A DNA stretch of 63,263 nt from Lishizhenia tianjinensis (lineage in GTDB: Bacteria; Bacteroidota; Bacteroidia; Flavobacteriales_D; Crocinitomicaceae): contig CAMDLY010000007.1 of the NCBI GenBank assembly GCA_945902115.1, positions 1 to 63,263 of the forward strand, given 5' to 3'. The translations under genes were made by a program, and so were the position numbers. Every line of letters begins with the position of its first letter. Position 1 is the first letter of the stretch. Under the pieces are notes generated by a model. That model made no database searches. It was not told the DNA's origin and worked only from the letters and a program-made list of their open reading frames with translations. Below are positions 34,784-44,009 of this stretch, piece after piece.

Positions 34784-35677
34784 ATGTTGACACTAGATCC
34801 GAAATTATTACCTATCCCAAAACTCCATCAGTACTTGCTTGGGGCTATAGGTCCGAGACCTATTGCTTTTGCTTCTACGGTCAACGAAATGGGTGTTGCA
34901 AATTTAGCCCCGTTTAGTTTCTTCAATGTTTTTAGCGCCAACCCGCCGGTAATGATATTTTCTCCAGCGCGTTCTGGGAGAAGTAATACCACAAAAGACA
35001 CATATAATAATGTAAAAATTATTCCAGAAGTAGTAATCAACGTAGTAAATTACGACATTGTACATCAGATGAGTTTGGCAAGTTCTCCTTATGCTCCCGG
35101 AGTGAGTGAATTCGAAAAGGCAGGATTTACACCAATTGCTTCGGAGTGTATTCGTCCTTTTCGTGTTGCAGAATCACCCGTTCAATTTGAGTGCAAAGTA
35201 AATCAAGTAATTGAATTAGGATCAGAGGGTGGAGCAGGTAATTTGATAATTTGTGAGGTGGTACGATTTCATATAGACGAAAGGGTGCTTTCCGAGGATG
35301 GAATGATTGATCAGCATAAGATTGATTTGGTATCTAGAATGGGAGGCAACTGGTATTGCAGGGCAGACAATGCAGCTATGTTTGAAATTAAAAAGCCAAT
35401 AACCACGTGCGGTATAGGATTCGATCAGCTACCTCACGATATTAAGTATAGCAAAGTCCTGAGTGGAAATGATTTAGGATTTTTAGCTGGAATTGAAGAG
35501 TTTCCCAACGAAACAGATGTCAATGAATACAAATTGTTAGAGTTAAGTGAATTATTCTTATCTTTAGATAACCATCAAGAATTGGAATTAGCTTTACATA
35601 AGCGTGCTAAGGTACTGATTGAAGGACAAAATTTAGAGGAAGCATGGAAGTGTTTGCTCAGCTTTAATAACAGATAA
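34784..35677 (+). CDS. Flavin reductase family protein (FMN-binding split barrel)
   Basis: A 297-residue protein with the flavin reductase domain in residues about 15-190: GPRPIAFASTVNE, NLAPFSFFNVFS, and VINVVNYDIV are typical. Members bind FMN and reduce free flavin or use it as cofactor; the physiological substrate is not evident. The last 80 residues are a helical extension. A 17-bp palindrome overlaps the promoter box. Followed after 22 nt by the DUF3127 gene on the same strand. Confidence 0.85.
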   Translation: MLTLDPKLLPIPKLHQYLLGAIGPRPIAFASTVNEMGVANLAPFSFFNVFSANPPVMIFSPARSGRSNTTKDTYNNVKIIPEVVINVVNYDIVHQMSLASSPYAPGVSEFEKAGFTPIASECIRPFRVAESPVQFECKVNQVIELGSEGGAGNLIICEVVRFHIDERVLSEDGMIDQHKIDLVSRMGGNWYCRADNAAMFEIKKPITTCGIGFDQLPHDIKYSKVLSGNDLGFLAGIEEFPNETDVNEYKLLELSELFLSLDNHQELELALHKRAKVLIEGQNLEEAWKCLLSFNNR

Positions 35678-35699
35678 ATAACAACAAAAATTAATTAAA

Positions 35700-36101
35700 A
35701 TGTTTAAAATTCAAGGAACCGTAAAGGTTATTAACCCAACACAAGTTATTTCAGATAGATTTTCTAAAAGAGAATTTGTTATTGAAACTCAAGACACATA
35801 CCCTCAGCTTGTTCAATTTCAAGCCACACAGGATAAATGCGGTCTTTTGGACCAATTCCAAGTTGGGGAATTCGTAGATGTTTCTTTTAATTTACGTGGA
35901 AGAGAGTGGACAAGTCCTCAAGGGGAAGTGAAATATTTTAATACTGTTGAAGCTTGGAGAATTGAACGCGTAGGTCAAGGTACAGGGATTCCTGCGGGTG
36001 GACCTTCACCAATGTCTCTTGGCGCAGATCCAATTCCAGTGGCTCAATCAGAAAGCGCATTGGAAAGTGCAAACAACGAAAGTGACGATTTACCTTTCTA
36101 G
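35700..36101 (+). CDS. DUF3127 protein with SSB-like C-terminal tail
   Basis: A 133-residue protein. The first 95 residues (MFKIQGTVKVINPTQVIS to VEAWRIE) form the DUF3127 domain, predicted beta-rich and resembling an OB fold. A Gly/Pro/Ser-rich linker follows, and the chain ends ESDDLPF, which closely matches the acidic hydrophobic tip (DDDIPF) by which single-stranded-DNA-binding proteins recruit partner enzymes. This suggests an SSB-like role in DNA metabolism; family function is not established. A terminator follows. Confidence 0.85.
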   Translation: MFKIQGTVKVINPTQVISDRFSKREFVIETQDTYPQLVQFQATQDKCGLLDQFQVGEFVDVSFNLRGREWTSPQGEVKYFNTVEAWRIERVGQGTGIPAGGPSPMSLGADPIPVAQSESALESANNESDDLPF

Positions 36102-36120
36102 TAGGTATATAAGGAATTGA

Positions 36121-36152
36121 AAATGGGTTGCATTAGAGGCCCATTTTTTTTG
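36121..36152. terminator. Terminator between the convergent genes at 36101 and 36156
   Basis: AAATGGG (36121-36127) pairs with CCCATTT (36140-36146) and is followed by T residues on the plus strand. It ends the DUF3127 transcript; the A-rich side may also serve the minus strand. Confidence 0.75.
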
Positions 36153-36155
36153 ACA

Positions 36156-36764
36156 TTATTCGCAATAGGAGCTGTAAAGATCCAGGTATTCAAAAATAAT
36201 ATCTTTGGCTTTATCCGAAAAGTCGTTTTCCAAAGAGGAATTACTTCTAATATTATCGCAAACGGTATAGAGAATACACCAATCTGAATCGAATAAGGAC
36301 TGTGCAGTAATCAAGGCACTGATAATGTTAACGGAATAAGACAACGGGGCTTTGCTCTGCGCGATTTGAGCAATTATTTTTGCCTTGGAAACATCGTGGT
36401 AATTATCTAAAGCCAATATATAAGCATAGCATAAAAGATCATTTGCCTTTCCTTTGGAAACAAACTCTTCCTCAGAAGAACATTTATTTTTTTTCAAGAT
36501 TGTCTTTAAAAAAATAGGAGCATTGGAATGTCCATTCATGTCCCAGGATAGAGCATTTATACAAGCCAATTTCAAGGCTATTGAGTTATTACTTGAAGAA
36601 AGATACTTCAATATTTTTCGATTTATCACCCCTTTTTGATCCTGCGCATATTGTACGATTTTCTCGTTCTTGTAAGCATCTGCAAAATATGTTGAGGTCA
36701 GTGGGGAATCCGCAAAAGCAAATTGGCAAACTAGGAAAAAAATAATTATTGAATAAGCTTTCAT
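36156..36764 (-). CDS. Hypothetical secreted helical protein
   Basis: A 202-residue protein with a signal peptide (cleavage near FAFA, residue 18). The mature chain is mostly helical, with five Cys and HEAT/TPR-like spacing (LKLACINALSWDMNG, DLLCYAYILALDNY). No family recognised. It lies 10 nt downstream of the ZIP transporter start-to-stop run on the same strand and may be the last gene of that small operon. Confidence 0.65.
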   Translation of the reverse strand: MKAYSIIIFFLVCQFAFADSPLTSTYFADAYKNEKIVQYAQDQKGVINRKILKYLSSSNNSIALKLACINALSWDMNGHSNAPIFLKTILKKNKCSSEEEFVSKGKANDLLCYAYILALDNYHDVSKAKIIAQIAQSKAPLSYSVNIISALITAQSLFDSDWCILYTVCDNIRSNSSLENDFSDKAKDIIFEYLDLYSSYCE

Positions 36765-36774
36765 AACTCGATGT

Positions 36775-37500
36775 TTAGTACATAAACATAGCTAAAAATA
36801 CTCCAACTACAATACTTATTAGTTTTAAGAGATTAAACTTATGATTCTCCGTAGTTTCAAAAATGATTGTTGTTGAAATATGCAGAAACATTCCCACTAC
36901 TACCGCCAGTATCATATGTACGTCAATCCCAATCTCTTCTGGAGAAACATTCAAGCCCAAAAGCACACCAATCGGGGTCATGATACCGAATGAAAACAAC
37001 ACTAACCAATTTTTCCATGGCTTTAAGTTTGTATTTATCAAAAGAGTCATCAAGGCGACTGCTACAGGTATTTGGTGAAAGATTATTCCCCAAAATAACG
37101 TTTCGTGTTGGTGATGATCTCCCGATTCAATTCCTGCAAAATGATTCCCTAAAGGAATACCCTCAATAATTGAATGAATGGATAAGGACAAAAATAGCAA
37201 CCAAGGTAATTGTTGTTTAGGGTGTATATGCACATGACCGTGTTCTATCCCGCCTGAAAAATATTCAAGTACCAATTGAATTAAAAATCCGAACAAAATA
37301 TAAATACCCATACTATTATCTCCGTCGTGATATAAATCGGGTAACAAGTGCCGAAAAATAATCGCCAATAAAAAGCCGCCACTGAATGCAAGAAGTAGTT
37401 TTATCCAGTGATTTTTATTAGTTGCACTCAGATAAGTTACTAATCCCCCTCCCACGAGCACGGAAGCAATTAATGCAATCAATACTCCACTTAATTCCAT
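36775..37500 (-). CDS. ZIP family divalent metal transporter
   Basis: A 241-residue membrane protein with about eight helices. The metal-binding helices IV and V are visible as HSIIEGIPLGNHF and HQIPVAVALMTLL, and a His-rich loop (HGHVHIHP, GDHHQHE) lies between membrane segments, as in ZIP zinc/iron importers. The metal is not determined by sequence. Its start codon lies inside the end of the upstream methyltransferase gene (10-nt overlap). Confidence 0.92.
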   Translation of the reverse strand: MELSGVLIALIASVLVGGGLVTYLSATNKNHWIKLLLAFSGGFLLAIIFRHLLPDLYHDGDNSMGIYILFGFLIQLVLEYFSGGIEHGHVHIHPKQQLPWLLFLSLSIHSIIEGIPLGNHFAGIESGDHHQHETLFWGIIFHQIPVAVALMTLLINTNLKPWKNWLVLFSFGIMTPIGVLLGLNVSPEEIGIDVHMILAVVVGMFLHISTTIIFETTENHKFNLLKLISIVVGVFLAMFMY

Positions 37501-38231
37501 GTGTTTTTTTCAGCTATTAAAATTAATCTATCCGAATATACCTCATCAAATGTATTGAGTTGATAATCTCCAAAGACATGTTGAATGGTGAATTTACCTT
37601 CAAAAAGTTGTTGAAAGTCCTCTAAAACGAGGTATTGAACCCGTTCCATGAAATGGTGGTTTTCTCCCTTGTCTATTACGTCAATGTATTTAAAAATATG
37701 TTGGCCATCACACTTTTTATTTATGGAAAAGTGAATTCCATCGTGAATTTTTTCTTCAAAAGCCACTAAGTTTTTTAACACTTTATGAGCATTCATGAAG
37801 TCTATCACGAACAATCCCTTTTCATCTAACATTTTATGTACGGCATCGACTACTTTTTTATTTTCATTAGAATTATCAAAGTAACCGAAACTGGTAAACA
37901 AATTAAAAACAGCATCAAATTGCTTATTTTCCATAGTTTCTCGCATGTCGTGTACCTCAAAAGATAATTTATCTTCCTCATTTTGCTTTGCCAAGGAAAT
38001 ACTGTTTTTTGATAAATCAACACCTAAGACGTCGAATCCGGCCTGATGTAACATAACTGAATGCCTACCTTTTCCACAAGCTAAATCGAGAACGCTTGAA
38101 TTTTTGGGCAGATTCAACTTGTTTATCAAATGTTTAATGAAAGTCGCTGCCTCTTCATCATTTCTATGGCGATATAATAAGTGGTAATACGAAGTATCGA
38201 ACCATGTTGAAAACCATTCTTTTTCTGCCAT
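37491..38231 (-). CDS. Class I SAM-dependent methyltransferase
   Basis: A 246-residue protein with the SAM-binding motif I VLDLACGKGRHS near residue 47, motif II-like VLGVDLS, and VFNLFTSFGYF near 108. The N-terminus WFSTWFDTSYYHLLYRHR is typical of a Bacteroidota methyltransferase group of unknown substrate. Divergent from coaE. Confidence 0.88.
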   Translation of the reverse strand: MAEKEWFSTWFDTSYYHLLYRHRNDEEAATFIKHLINKLNLPKNSSVLDLACGKGRHSVMLHQAGFDVLGVDLSKNSISLAKQNEEDKLSFEVHDMRETMENKQFDAVFNLFTSFGYFDNSNENKKVVDAVHKMLDEKGLFVIDFMNAHKVLKNLVAFEEKIHDGIHFSINKKCDGQHIFKYIDVIDKGENHHFMERVQYLVLEDFQQLFEGKFTIQHVFGDYQLNTFDEVYSDRLILIAEKNTWN

Positions 38232-38300
38232 TGAGCAAAAGTAGTTAAAAGCAACTTAATTGCAATAGCTCTAGCCATTAGTTTACTCAGCTAATATTAG

Positions 38301-38308
38301 TAAATTAG
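38301..38308 (+). promoter_or_regulatory. Promoter-like box of coaE
   Basis: TAAATTAG, a variant of TAnnTTTG, ends 4 nt before the GTG start of coaE. Confidence 0.3.
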
Positions 38309-38312
38309 GCAA

Positions 38313-38894
38313 GTGAAATCAGTAGGAATTACAGGAGGAATTGGTTCGGGGAAAAGTTATATTGCACGGATCATTGAAAAGATGGGTTATCCTATTTACT
38401 ATGCCGATATTGAGGCAAAAAAGTTAATGAATAAGCACCCCTTGATACAAAAGTCTTTAATCGATCTCTTCGGTTCGGATATATATTTCAAGGGGGAACT
38501 CAATAAAGATAAGCTGGCGGGGCATATTTTTCAGGATGAAAACGCTAGGTTACTCGTCAATCAGTTGGTTCATCCCCTCGTTAGGGAGGCTTTTTCAATT
38601 TGGTCTTCCAAGCAAAATTCGTCACTGGTTTTTAATGAAGCAGCGATTCTTTATGAAACGGGAACATATAAACAATACCATGAAATAATTCTAGTAACTG
38701 CTCCATTACACGAACGAATATCTCGTGTGATAAAAAGAGATAAGGTTTCAAAAGAACAGGTACAGGATAGAATAGACGCACAGTGGAGCGATGACAGAAA
38801 GTTAGGCTTAGGGCCTTTCGAAATAATAAATGACGGTAAACAACCTTTGTTGATTCAAATTGAAGAGGTAATACAACAACTACTTAGGGAGTAG
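38313..38894 (+). CDS. coaE: Dephospho-CoA kinase CoaE
   Basis: CoaE performs the last step of coenzyme A synthesis. The 193-residue protein has the P-loop GITGGIGSGKS at residues 5-15, YYADIEAKKLM, the LVNQLVHPLVREAF segment and VTAPLHERISRVIKRD near 128. The start codon is GTG. The last 15 nt overlap the convergent VanZ-like gene. Confidence 0.96.
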   Translation: MKSVGITGGIGSGKSYIARIIEKMGYPIYYADIEAKKLMNKHPLIQKSLIDLFGSDIYFKGELNKDKLAGHIFQDENARLLVNQLVHPLVREAFSIWSSKQNSSLVFNEAAILYETGTYKQYHEIILVTAPLHERISRVIKRDKVSKEQVQDRIDAQWSDDRKLGLGPFEIINDGKQPLLIQIEEVIQQLLRE

Positions 38895-39230
38895 TTTATT
38901 AGTGTAAACCCAGAGAATTCCTACTCCCATCAAAACACCTACGCTATTCGCTATCCCATCATAAAGGGAAGGAACTCTTCCTGGCACAAAGCCTTGTAAA
39001 AATTCGAGTAGTACACCGTAGCTAATTATCACAAAAATTCTCCTCCACGTATCTTGAAAATCACCTTTCCAATATCCGAAGGAAACCATGAGAACCAAAT
39101 AGGCTATACAGTGAGAAAGTTTATCAGAATCACCAAGTTCCACCTCTTCAGGAGGAAGTAAACTAAGCACACCAATTGAAATAAGTATGGTTAAAAATAT
39201 AAAACATCTAAGATTTTTAGTCAGTTTCAT
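38880..39230 (-). CDS. VanZ-like membrane protein
   Basis: A 116-residue protein with three or four hydrophobic helices and the VanZ-family features ILISIGVLSLLPPEE, SDKLSHCIAYLVLMVSFGYW and EFLQGFVPGRVPSLYDGIANSVGVLMG. Such proteins are small membrane proteins of unclear function; glycopeptide resistance is not implied. Its start overlaps the end of the S9 peptidase gene by 14 nt. Confidence 0.85.
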   Translation of the reverse strand: MKLTKNLRCFIFLTILISIGVLSLLPPEEVELGDSDKLSHCIAYLVLMVSFGYWKGDFQDTWRRIFVIISYGVLLEFLQGFVPGRVPSLYDGIANSVGVLMGVGILWVYTNKLLPK

Positions 39231-42000
39231 ACCCTTTTGTCTTTTCTTTCTTTTCCGCAGAAACCCCTTCCCTCATCCAAATAGGCATAGGCGCATTTTT
39301 TAAGTAGTGGTCAAAAAATTGCCGCATGCGAATACTCAAATCGTATTTATTTGCAAGTCGTGTTAAATTGTGATCTTCCCCGTTGTAATTCAATAACCAA
39401 CAAGGTTTTTGAAGTCTACGCATTCCGTTATACAATTCAATCCCCTGGTACCACGGTACAGCACCGTCTTCGTCATTATGCATGATAAGTAAAGGAGTAT
39501 AGACATTCGGTAAATGAAACAGAGGCGAATTTTCGTTGTATAATTCAGGAGCCTCCCAAATAGTTTTTCCAATTCTACTCTGCTGCGATTCATATTGAAA
39601 TTGTCTGTTCAATCCAGAGCCCCATCGAATGCCACCATAGGCGGAAAACATATTGGATACAGGTGCTCCCGCCATAGCTGCAGCATAGCGTTTAGTCATG
39701 GTAATCAATTGTGCTGTTTGATATCCTCCCCAACTTTGCCCTTGTAATCCAATTTTTAACGAATCTATCGGGAAATTTCTCATGACAAATTCTGTTCCGC
39801 TAACTATGCAGTTATATGCCGATTTTGCAGGACGACCAGGATGCGTATACCGTATATCTGGGATCAGCACAAAATAGCCCGCAGAAGCATATTCTATAGG
39901 ATTTATAGTGCTTGCAGAAGGTCTAGGGGAATTGTAGTTGTGTAGATTATCGGAGTTTAATTCATAAAAATAGACGAGTAAGGGATATTTTTTAGTCGAG
40001 TCTATATTTTCCGGAGAATATAATAAACCTTCTAGTGGTAATTTGTCGAAAGCCTTCCATTTTACTAACTCAACTTTTGCCCAGTTAAAATTGGATTGTT
40101 GCTGGTTCGTAGTTGAAATGATTTTTTCATTTTTGAAGTCCTTGTCTAAAATTCGAACTTCCGGGTATTCAGATACAGTCATGGTGCGTATCATATGTAA
40201 TTTTCCATTTGAGGAACGATCTATTCCAAAAAACTTGAAATCTCCTTCTTTTTTTAGGTAAAGTCCAAAATCATTATTTTCATACAAGGAATATATACTT
40301 GCACGTTTTGTTAATTCATCGAATCCGTTGATATATGAATCTCTCAAGTCGATATATACAGAATCTGTGATCCATTTTAGTAAAGAAAATCGAATCTTTT
40401 TCTTTTCTCCTTTTCGTTCAGTTAAGGAGAGAAGCTTTTTTCTCTCTATATCATAACCCCAAATATCATATTTAGATTGAAAGAAGTAAGTCAACTCGTT
40501 CTTATCATACCCATATATATCCATCGGCCCTGCTAACATCGGCTGTCCGTTAATATCTTCGGTCCAATTAACATCTGTCAAATTACACGTCATACAGATT
40601 TCCTGATCCTTATCTATATCTTTAAGCATATGTTGCTTTTTCTCAGCATCGAAATAAGCGAAATATCTACCTTTTGGAGATAGACCATTATGGTAAGCCA
40701 CGGCGCGTTTTACCAGTGTGGTTTTACCGGTCTTTAAAGAAACTGCATAAATATCTTCTAATGCGGGACTTTTCCATTGGGCGCTCAGGGCATATGCTTG
40801 ATTGCATGTTGCCAATATTCTGTTTCCCTTTATCTGCGTCTGCTCTTCGATATTAAGGGTGTCATTTGACAGAGGGAAGAGTGTTTTATCATCAGCATTA
40901 AAGACATACAATTTAGTCCGGGGACCATCTGAATATAATTTAATAAGCTGCTGAGGTTGAATGTATTTGTCGTTGTAGTGCCATATGTCAACATAGGATT
41001 TTTCATTTTCTAATAAGGTGTCTTTGTTGTTTGTGACTCTTTCAGAAACGCCGAAATATAGTAAATCAGTATTTTCAATGAAAGATAGGTCTCTTGACTC
41101 TGTCACTCCCATGGTGGTATCAAAATCATAAGTCAGCGTATCGCCAATTACCCACATTTCTTCTTCGCCTATGTCGAAAACGTGAAGTTCATATTGTTTT
41201 TGTTCGTTGGAATCTTTTGAAGCGAGGAAAGCCATTTTTTCTCCCGAAGAGTTCCAAACAGGAAGTTTAAGAGCGGTATTTCCCTTTGACTCAAAAATCA
41301 GCGTTGGTTCTGATTCTACAGTCATTATTTGTAAACTAAATGAATCTGCACTCTCGTTGACATGCTGTATTAGGGATACAAATTTCCCTGTTTTTTCAAA
41401 TTCAAAATCTGTTACGTTTTCTATCCTGAAATTAAACTCTGGAGTCCAAACTATTAGAGGATACCCATCTGAATCCACCGGTTTTTCTTTCTTTTTTTCT
41501 CGTTTAAACCATTTCTTTTTTTTCTTATCTGGTTTAACGACCTCTTTTTCTTTGGTAAAACCGATCACGGATCCTTCACTTGCCATATGAACGGCTTTCA
41601 GCTGAGATATTATCGTTATGGAGTCCAAGTTTGAGCTAAGAATAAATAAAGAATCTTTTGGCCATTTTTTCTTTTCGATTTCATGGAGTTCACAATTTCT
41701 AAGCGTGTCGTATCCGGGAGTTATTGTTAAGGCAATAAAAGTTTCATTTTTAGCAATGAAGGCATTTTCTCCTCTAGCAAATGAATCTAAAACCATTGAT
41801 TTCGTATCGAATAGAAATAAGTAGCCATCACCTTTTAAAGGATTACGTTCATAAGTGATATATTTTCCAGTAGATGATAATTGAACTTGTTCTGTTCTGT
41901 TCCAATTCTTGTAGGCTGTGTGATCAATGGATTTCTTCTGAGCGAGAGAGTTGAATGCTATACACCCGAAAAATAATATGGATAGGCAGTTATTTTGCAT
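39217..42000 (-). CDS. Exported S9 family prolyl oligopeptidase-like peptidase
   Basis: A 927-residue protein with a signal peptide (IAFNSLAQ, residue 21), a long beta-propeller region (about 30-650) and a C-terminal alpha/beta-hydrolase domain. The catalytic serine is 756 in GQSWGGYQ, the probable Asp is 845 in NDEDGAVPW and the His is 877 in GEDHNLTR. An unusual lysine-rich stretch (about 154-174) interrupts the propeller. It is likely a periplasmic or surface dipeptidyl-peptidase/oligopeptidase. It lies 2 nt after the EamA transporter gene. Confidence 0.9.
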   Translation of the reverse strand: MQNNCLSILFFGCIAFNSLAQKKSIDHTAYKNWNRTEQVQLSSTGKYITYERNPLKGDGYLFLFDTKSMVLDSFARGENAFIAKNETFIALTITPGYDTLRNCELHEIEKKKWPKDSLFILSSNLDSITIISQLKAVHMASEGSVIGFTKEKEVVKPDKKKKKWFKREKKKEKPVDSDGYPLIVWTPEFNFRIENVTDFEFEKTGKFVSLIQHVNESADSFSLQIMTVESEPTLIFESKGNTALKLPVWNSSGEKMAFLASKDSNEQKQYELHVFDIGEEEMWVIGDTLTYDFDTTMGVTESRDLSFIENTDLLYFGVSERVTNNKDTLLENEKSYVDIWHYNDKYIQPQQLIKLYSDGPRTKLYVFNADDKTLFPLSNDTLNIEEQTQIKGNRILATCNQAYALSAQWKSPALEDIYAVSLKTGKTTLVKRAVAYHNGLSPKGRYFAYFDAEKKQHMLKDIDKDQEICMTCNLTDVNWTEDINGQPMLAGPMDIYGYDKNELTYFFQSKYDIWGYDIERKKLLSLTERKGEKKKIRFSLLKWITDSVYIDLRDSYINGFDELTKRASIYSLYENNDFGLYLKKEGDFKFFGIDRSSNGKLHMIRTMTVSEYPEVRILDKDFKNEKIISTTNQQQSNFNWAKVELVKWKAFDKLPLEGLLYSPENIDSTKKYPLLVYFYELNSDNLHNYNSPRPSASTINPIEYASAGYFVLIPDIRYTHPGRPAKSAYNCIVSGTEFVMRNFPIDSLKIGLQGQSWGGYQTAQLITMTKRYAAAMAGAPVSNMFSAYGGIRWGSGLNRQFQYESQQSRIGKTIWEAPELYNENSPLFHLPNVYTPLLIMHNDEDGAVPWYQGIELYNGMRRLQKPCWLLNYNGEDHNLTRLANKYDLSIRMRQFFDHYLKNAPMPIWMREGVSAEKKEKTKGYETD

Positions 42001-42002
42001 GG

Positions 42003-42914
42003 TTAAGTTGTTTGAGTGTCATTTTTTAAAGAGCTTAAATATACACCAACAAAAATAATAAGCATATATCCTACTTTTTCGATGGTGATACTATCGCGGT
42101 AATCATCAGACCATTCTAATGCAGCAAACAGAAAGGTGAAAGCCATAACTAAGATAGGCTGGGTATATATGTAGGCACTTGAAACGGATGGGGAAAGGTA
42201 CTTCAACCCATACATTGTCAATAAGTATGTCAAAAAGGTCACCCCTACCACAACATATGCAATTTTCAACCATATGACTGCTGGTATTTCAAGGTTTGTC
42301 TGCAGAAGGTCTTGTATCGTTGGTGGAAATGCCAAAACAAATAGTAATCCAAACGAAAATACCCACGTAATTACTGTTAAAGGATTATAACGTTGCATAA
42401 GTGGTTTAGCTATCACAAGGTATATGGCGTAACTCATTGCATTGATAAACAATAATATATCTCCAATCCACGAATCAGTGGACCCTGATGACCCTCGCCA
42501 AGTCAATAAAATAGCACCAACGGCACCAAGTAAAATCCCCACTGAATTTAATAAGGAAGGTTTATCTTTAAGCAAAAGGAAAGAAAGTAACAGCACCATT
42601 ATTGGATTTACTGCCATAATGATTCCCGAATTTATGGAAGAAGATAAATTCAAACCATGAAAGAAGCAAAGTTGGTTGATTGCCACGCCGAAAAGGCCAC
42701 ATAATATTAATCTACCAAAATCTTTGACTTGAATTTTTTCTCTTCGATTAATCAGCATTAACAACCAAAACAATAAGGCAGCTCCAAGAACTCGCATTAA
42801 AATAAAAACATTTGGACTGAGGTAGTTAGGCATAACGCCCTTTGCAAGGACATGACTAGCACCGTATAAAATATTTACAAAGAGCAAGGAAAGATGTGCT
42901 TTACTATCTTTCAT
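42003..42914 (-). CDS. EamA family (DMT) transporter
   Basis: A 303-residue membrane protein made of two EamA repeats of five helices each (first repeat ending with LLGAVGAILL, second with KVGYMLIIFVGVYL). Members export metabolites or amino acids; the substrate is unknown. It begins one base after the suppressor-of-fused gene. Confidence 0.92.
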   Translation of the reverse strand: MKDSKAHLSLLFVNILYGASHVLAKGVMPNYLSPNVFILMRVLGAALLFWLLMLINRREKIQVKDFGRLILCGLFGVAINQLCFFHGLNLSSSINSGIIMAVNPIMVLLLSFLLLKDKPSLLNSVGILLGAVGAILLTWRGSSGSTDSWIGDILLFINAMSYAIYLVIAKPLMQRYNPLTVITWVFSFGLLFVLAFPPTIQDLLQTNLEIPAVIWLKIAYVVVGVTFLTYLLTMYGLKYLSPSVSSAYIYTQPILVMAFTFLFAALEWSDDYRDSITIEKVGYMLIIFVGVYLSSLKNDTQTT

Positions 42915-42915
42915 G

Positions 42916-43521
42916 TTATCTGAAGAGTCGCCATTTGGATTTTAGCGATGTTCTGCGAAAATCATCAAGTTTTTCCGTAATTCCGGCGCCTTGCAATTTA
43001 TTGAAGAATTTTACTGTTCCTTTACCTTGTTTGTAGTCCATTTCATCACTAAAAATTGGAATTACGGCTAAAAATCCAATTTCTTTATCTTTCAATGGAA
43101 TAGGTGCTAAATCTATTTGAAGGGAGATAGGGTGGGAGAGGATAAAATGATTTTGTAGCATGGACTCGGAAAGGGATTTCATCTCTTTCCCGCAAGGCAT
43201 TGTATGCCCATTTCCAAACCATGTATTCGTTGAGATAACATATTTTTTTAATCGCACCAGCCAATGGTAAACCCAGTTGAATTTTGGATTATCCAAATTT
43301 TCAACTTCCCAATAGCTCGGCAACATGAAGTAGAGCTCTTTATGTGCTTCATCCTTGTGCTTTTCGTGAACATTCATCGGGAAATCAGCAAGTCCGTTAG
43401 TCATTACGATTGTGGTGAGTGGAATTTCTTTAGACTTGAATAAGAGCAATTCTTCTCCTTCAAAGAGAATAATACGTGGTTCCCCTAATCGCTCACACAA
43501 AATTTCTTTGAACTCTTTCAT
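42916..43521 (-). CDS. Suppressor of fused (SUFU) domain protein
   Basis: A 201-residue soluble protein matching the bacterial SUFU-like domain (TTIVMTNGLADFPMNV, ELYFMLPSYWEV, VYHWLVRLKKYVISTNTWFGNGHTM). In bacteria the family appears as an immunity-like domain or with unknown role; here no toxin gene is next to it. A TACCTTTA box (43526-43533) stands 4 nt before its start, so it may be transcribed separately from the genes upstream. Confidence 0.88.
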   Translation of the reverse strand: MKEFKEILCERLGEPRIILFEGEELLLFKSKEIPLTTIVMTNGLADFPMNVHEKHKDEAHKELYFMLPSYWEVENLDNPKFNWVYHWLVRLKKYVISTNTWFGNGHTMPCGKEMKSLSESMLQNHFILSHPISLQIDLAPIPLKDKEIGFLAVIPIFSDEMDYKQGKGTVKFFNKLQGAGITEKLDDFRRTSLKSKWRLFR

Positions 43522-43538
43522 GGCGTAAAGGTACGTTT

Positions 43539-44009
43539 TTAGGACATAATTTCCGGTCTGTACAGATGCAAGATCGTGCCGTTATGTCTCGAAATTTCAG
43601 CGGAATTTTTGCAGTCAAATGTTATAGCAAGATAACTGGCTGTTTTTAACAAGATGTTTTCACCTATGAGGCTTGTTGCCAGTTCTGATAGTCCTTCGTT
43701 GTGACCAAGGAGAAAAAGGTCATTGCTTGTACTTAACTTATTGATATATTGAAGTAATTCTTGAGAACTTGCTAAATATAGCTCCTTACAAAAGTGAAGG
43801 GTATATTCAGGAAAAATAGTTTTTGCGGTCTCCTGGGTTCGGTTTGCCGCGCTGACATGAATCTCTACGTTCTTCGTAATAGTGTTTGCGAGTGCTAATT
43901 TTAAATTTTCCGCTTGTAGAATTCCTTTTGATGCGAGGGGTCTATCGTAATCTTTTCCGGTAACTGCGAATTTTTCTGTTTTCGCGTGACGCAATAAGTG
44001 TAGTATCAC
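43539..44009 (-). CDS. SixA-like histidine phosphatase
   Basis: A 156-residue member of the RHG phosphatase superfamily with the active-site motif LLRHAKTE at the N-terminus, NRTQETAKTIFPE around residue 56 and a second histidine in FLLGHNEGLSELA near residue 100. Homologous SixA removes phosphate from phosphohistidine proteins. The start overlaps the preceding CpsB-type gene by 4 nt. Confidence 0.9.
   Translation of the reverse strand: MILHLLRHAKTEKFAVTGKDYDRPLASKGILQAENLKLALANTITKNVEIHVSAANRTQETAKTIFPEYTLHFCKELYLASSQELLQYINKLSTSNDLFLLGHNEGLSELATSLIGENILLKTASYLAITFDCKNSAEISRHNGTILHLYRPEIMS

Noticed and set aside
42916..43521. Polymorphic toxin immunity locus around the SUFU domain
   Set aside because: No toxin, secretion signal or repeat-rich effector gene is found nearby.
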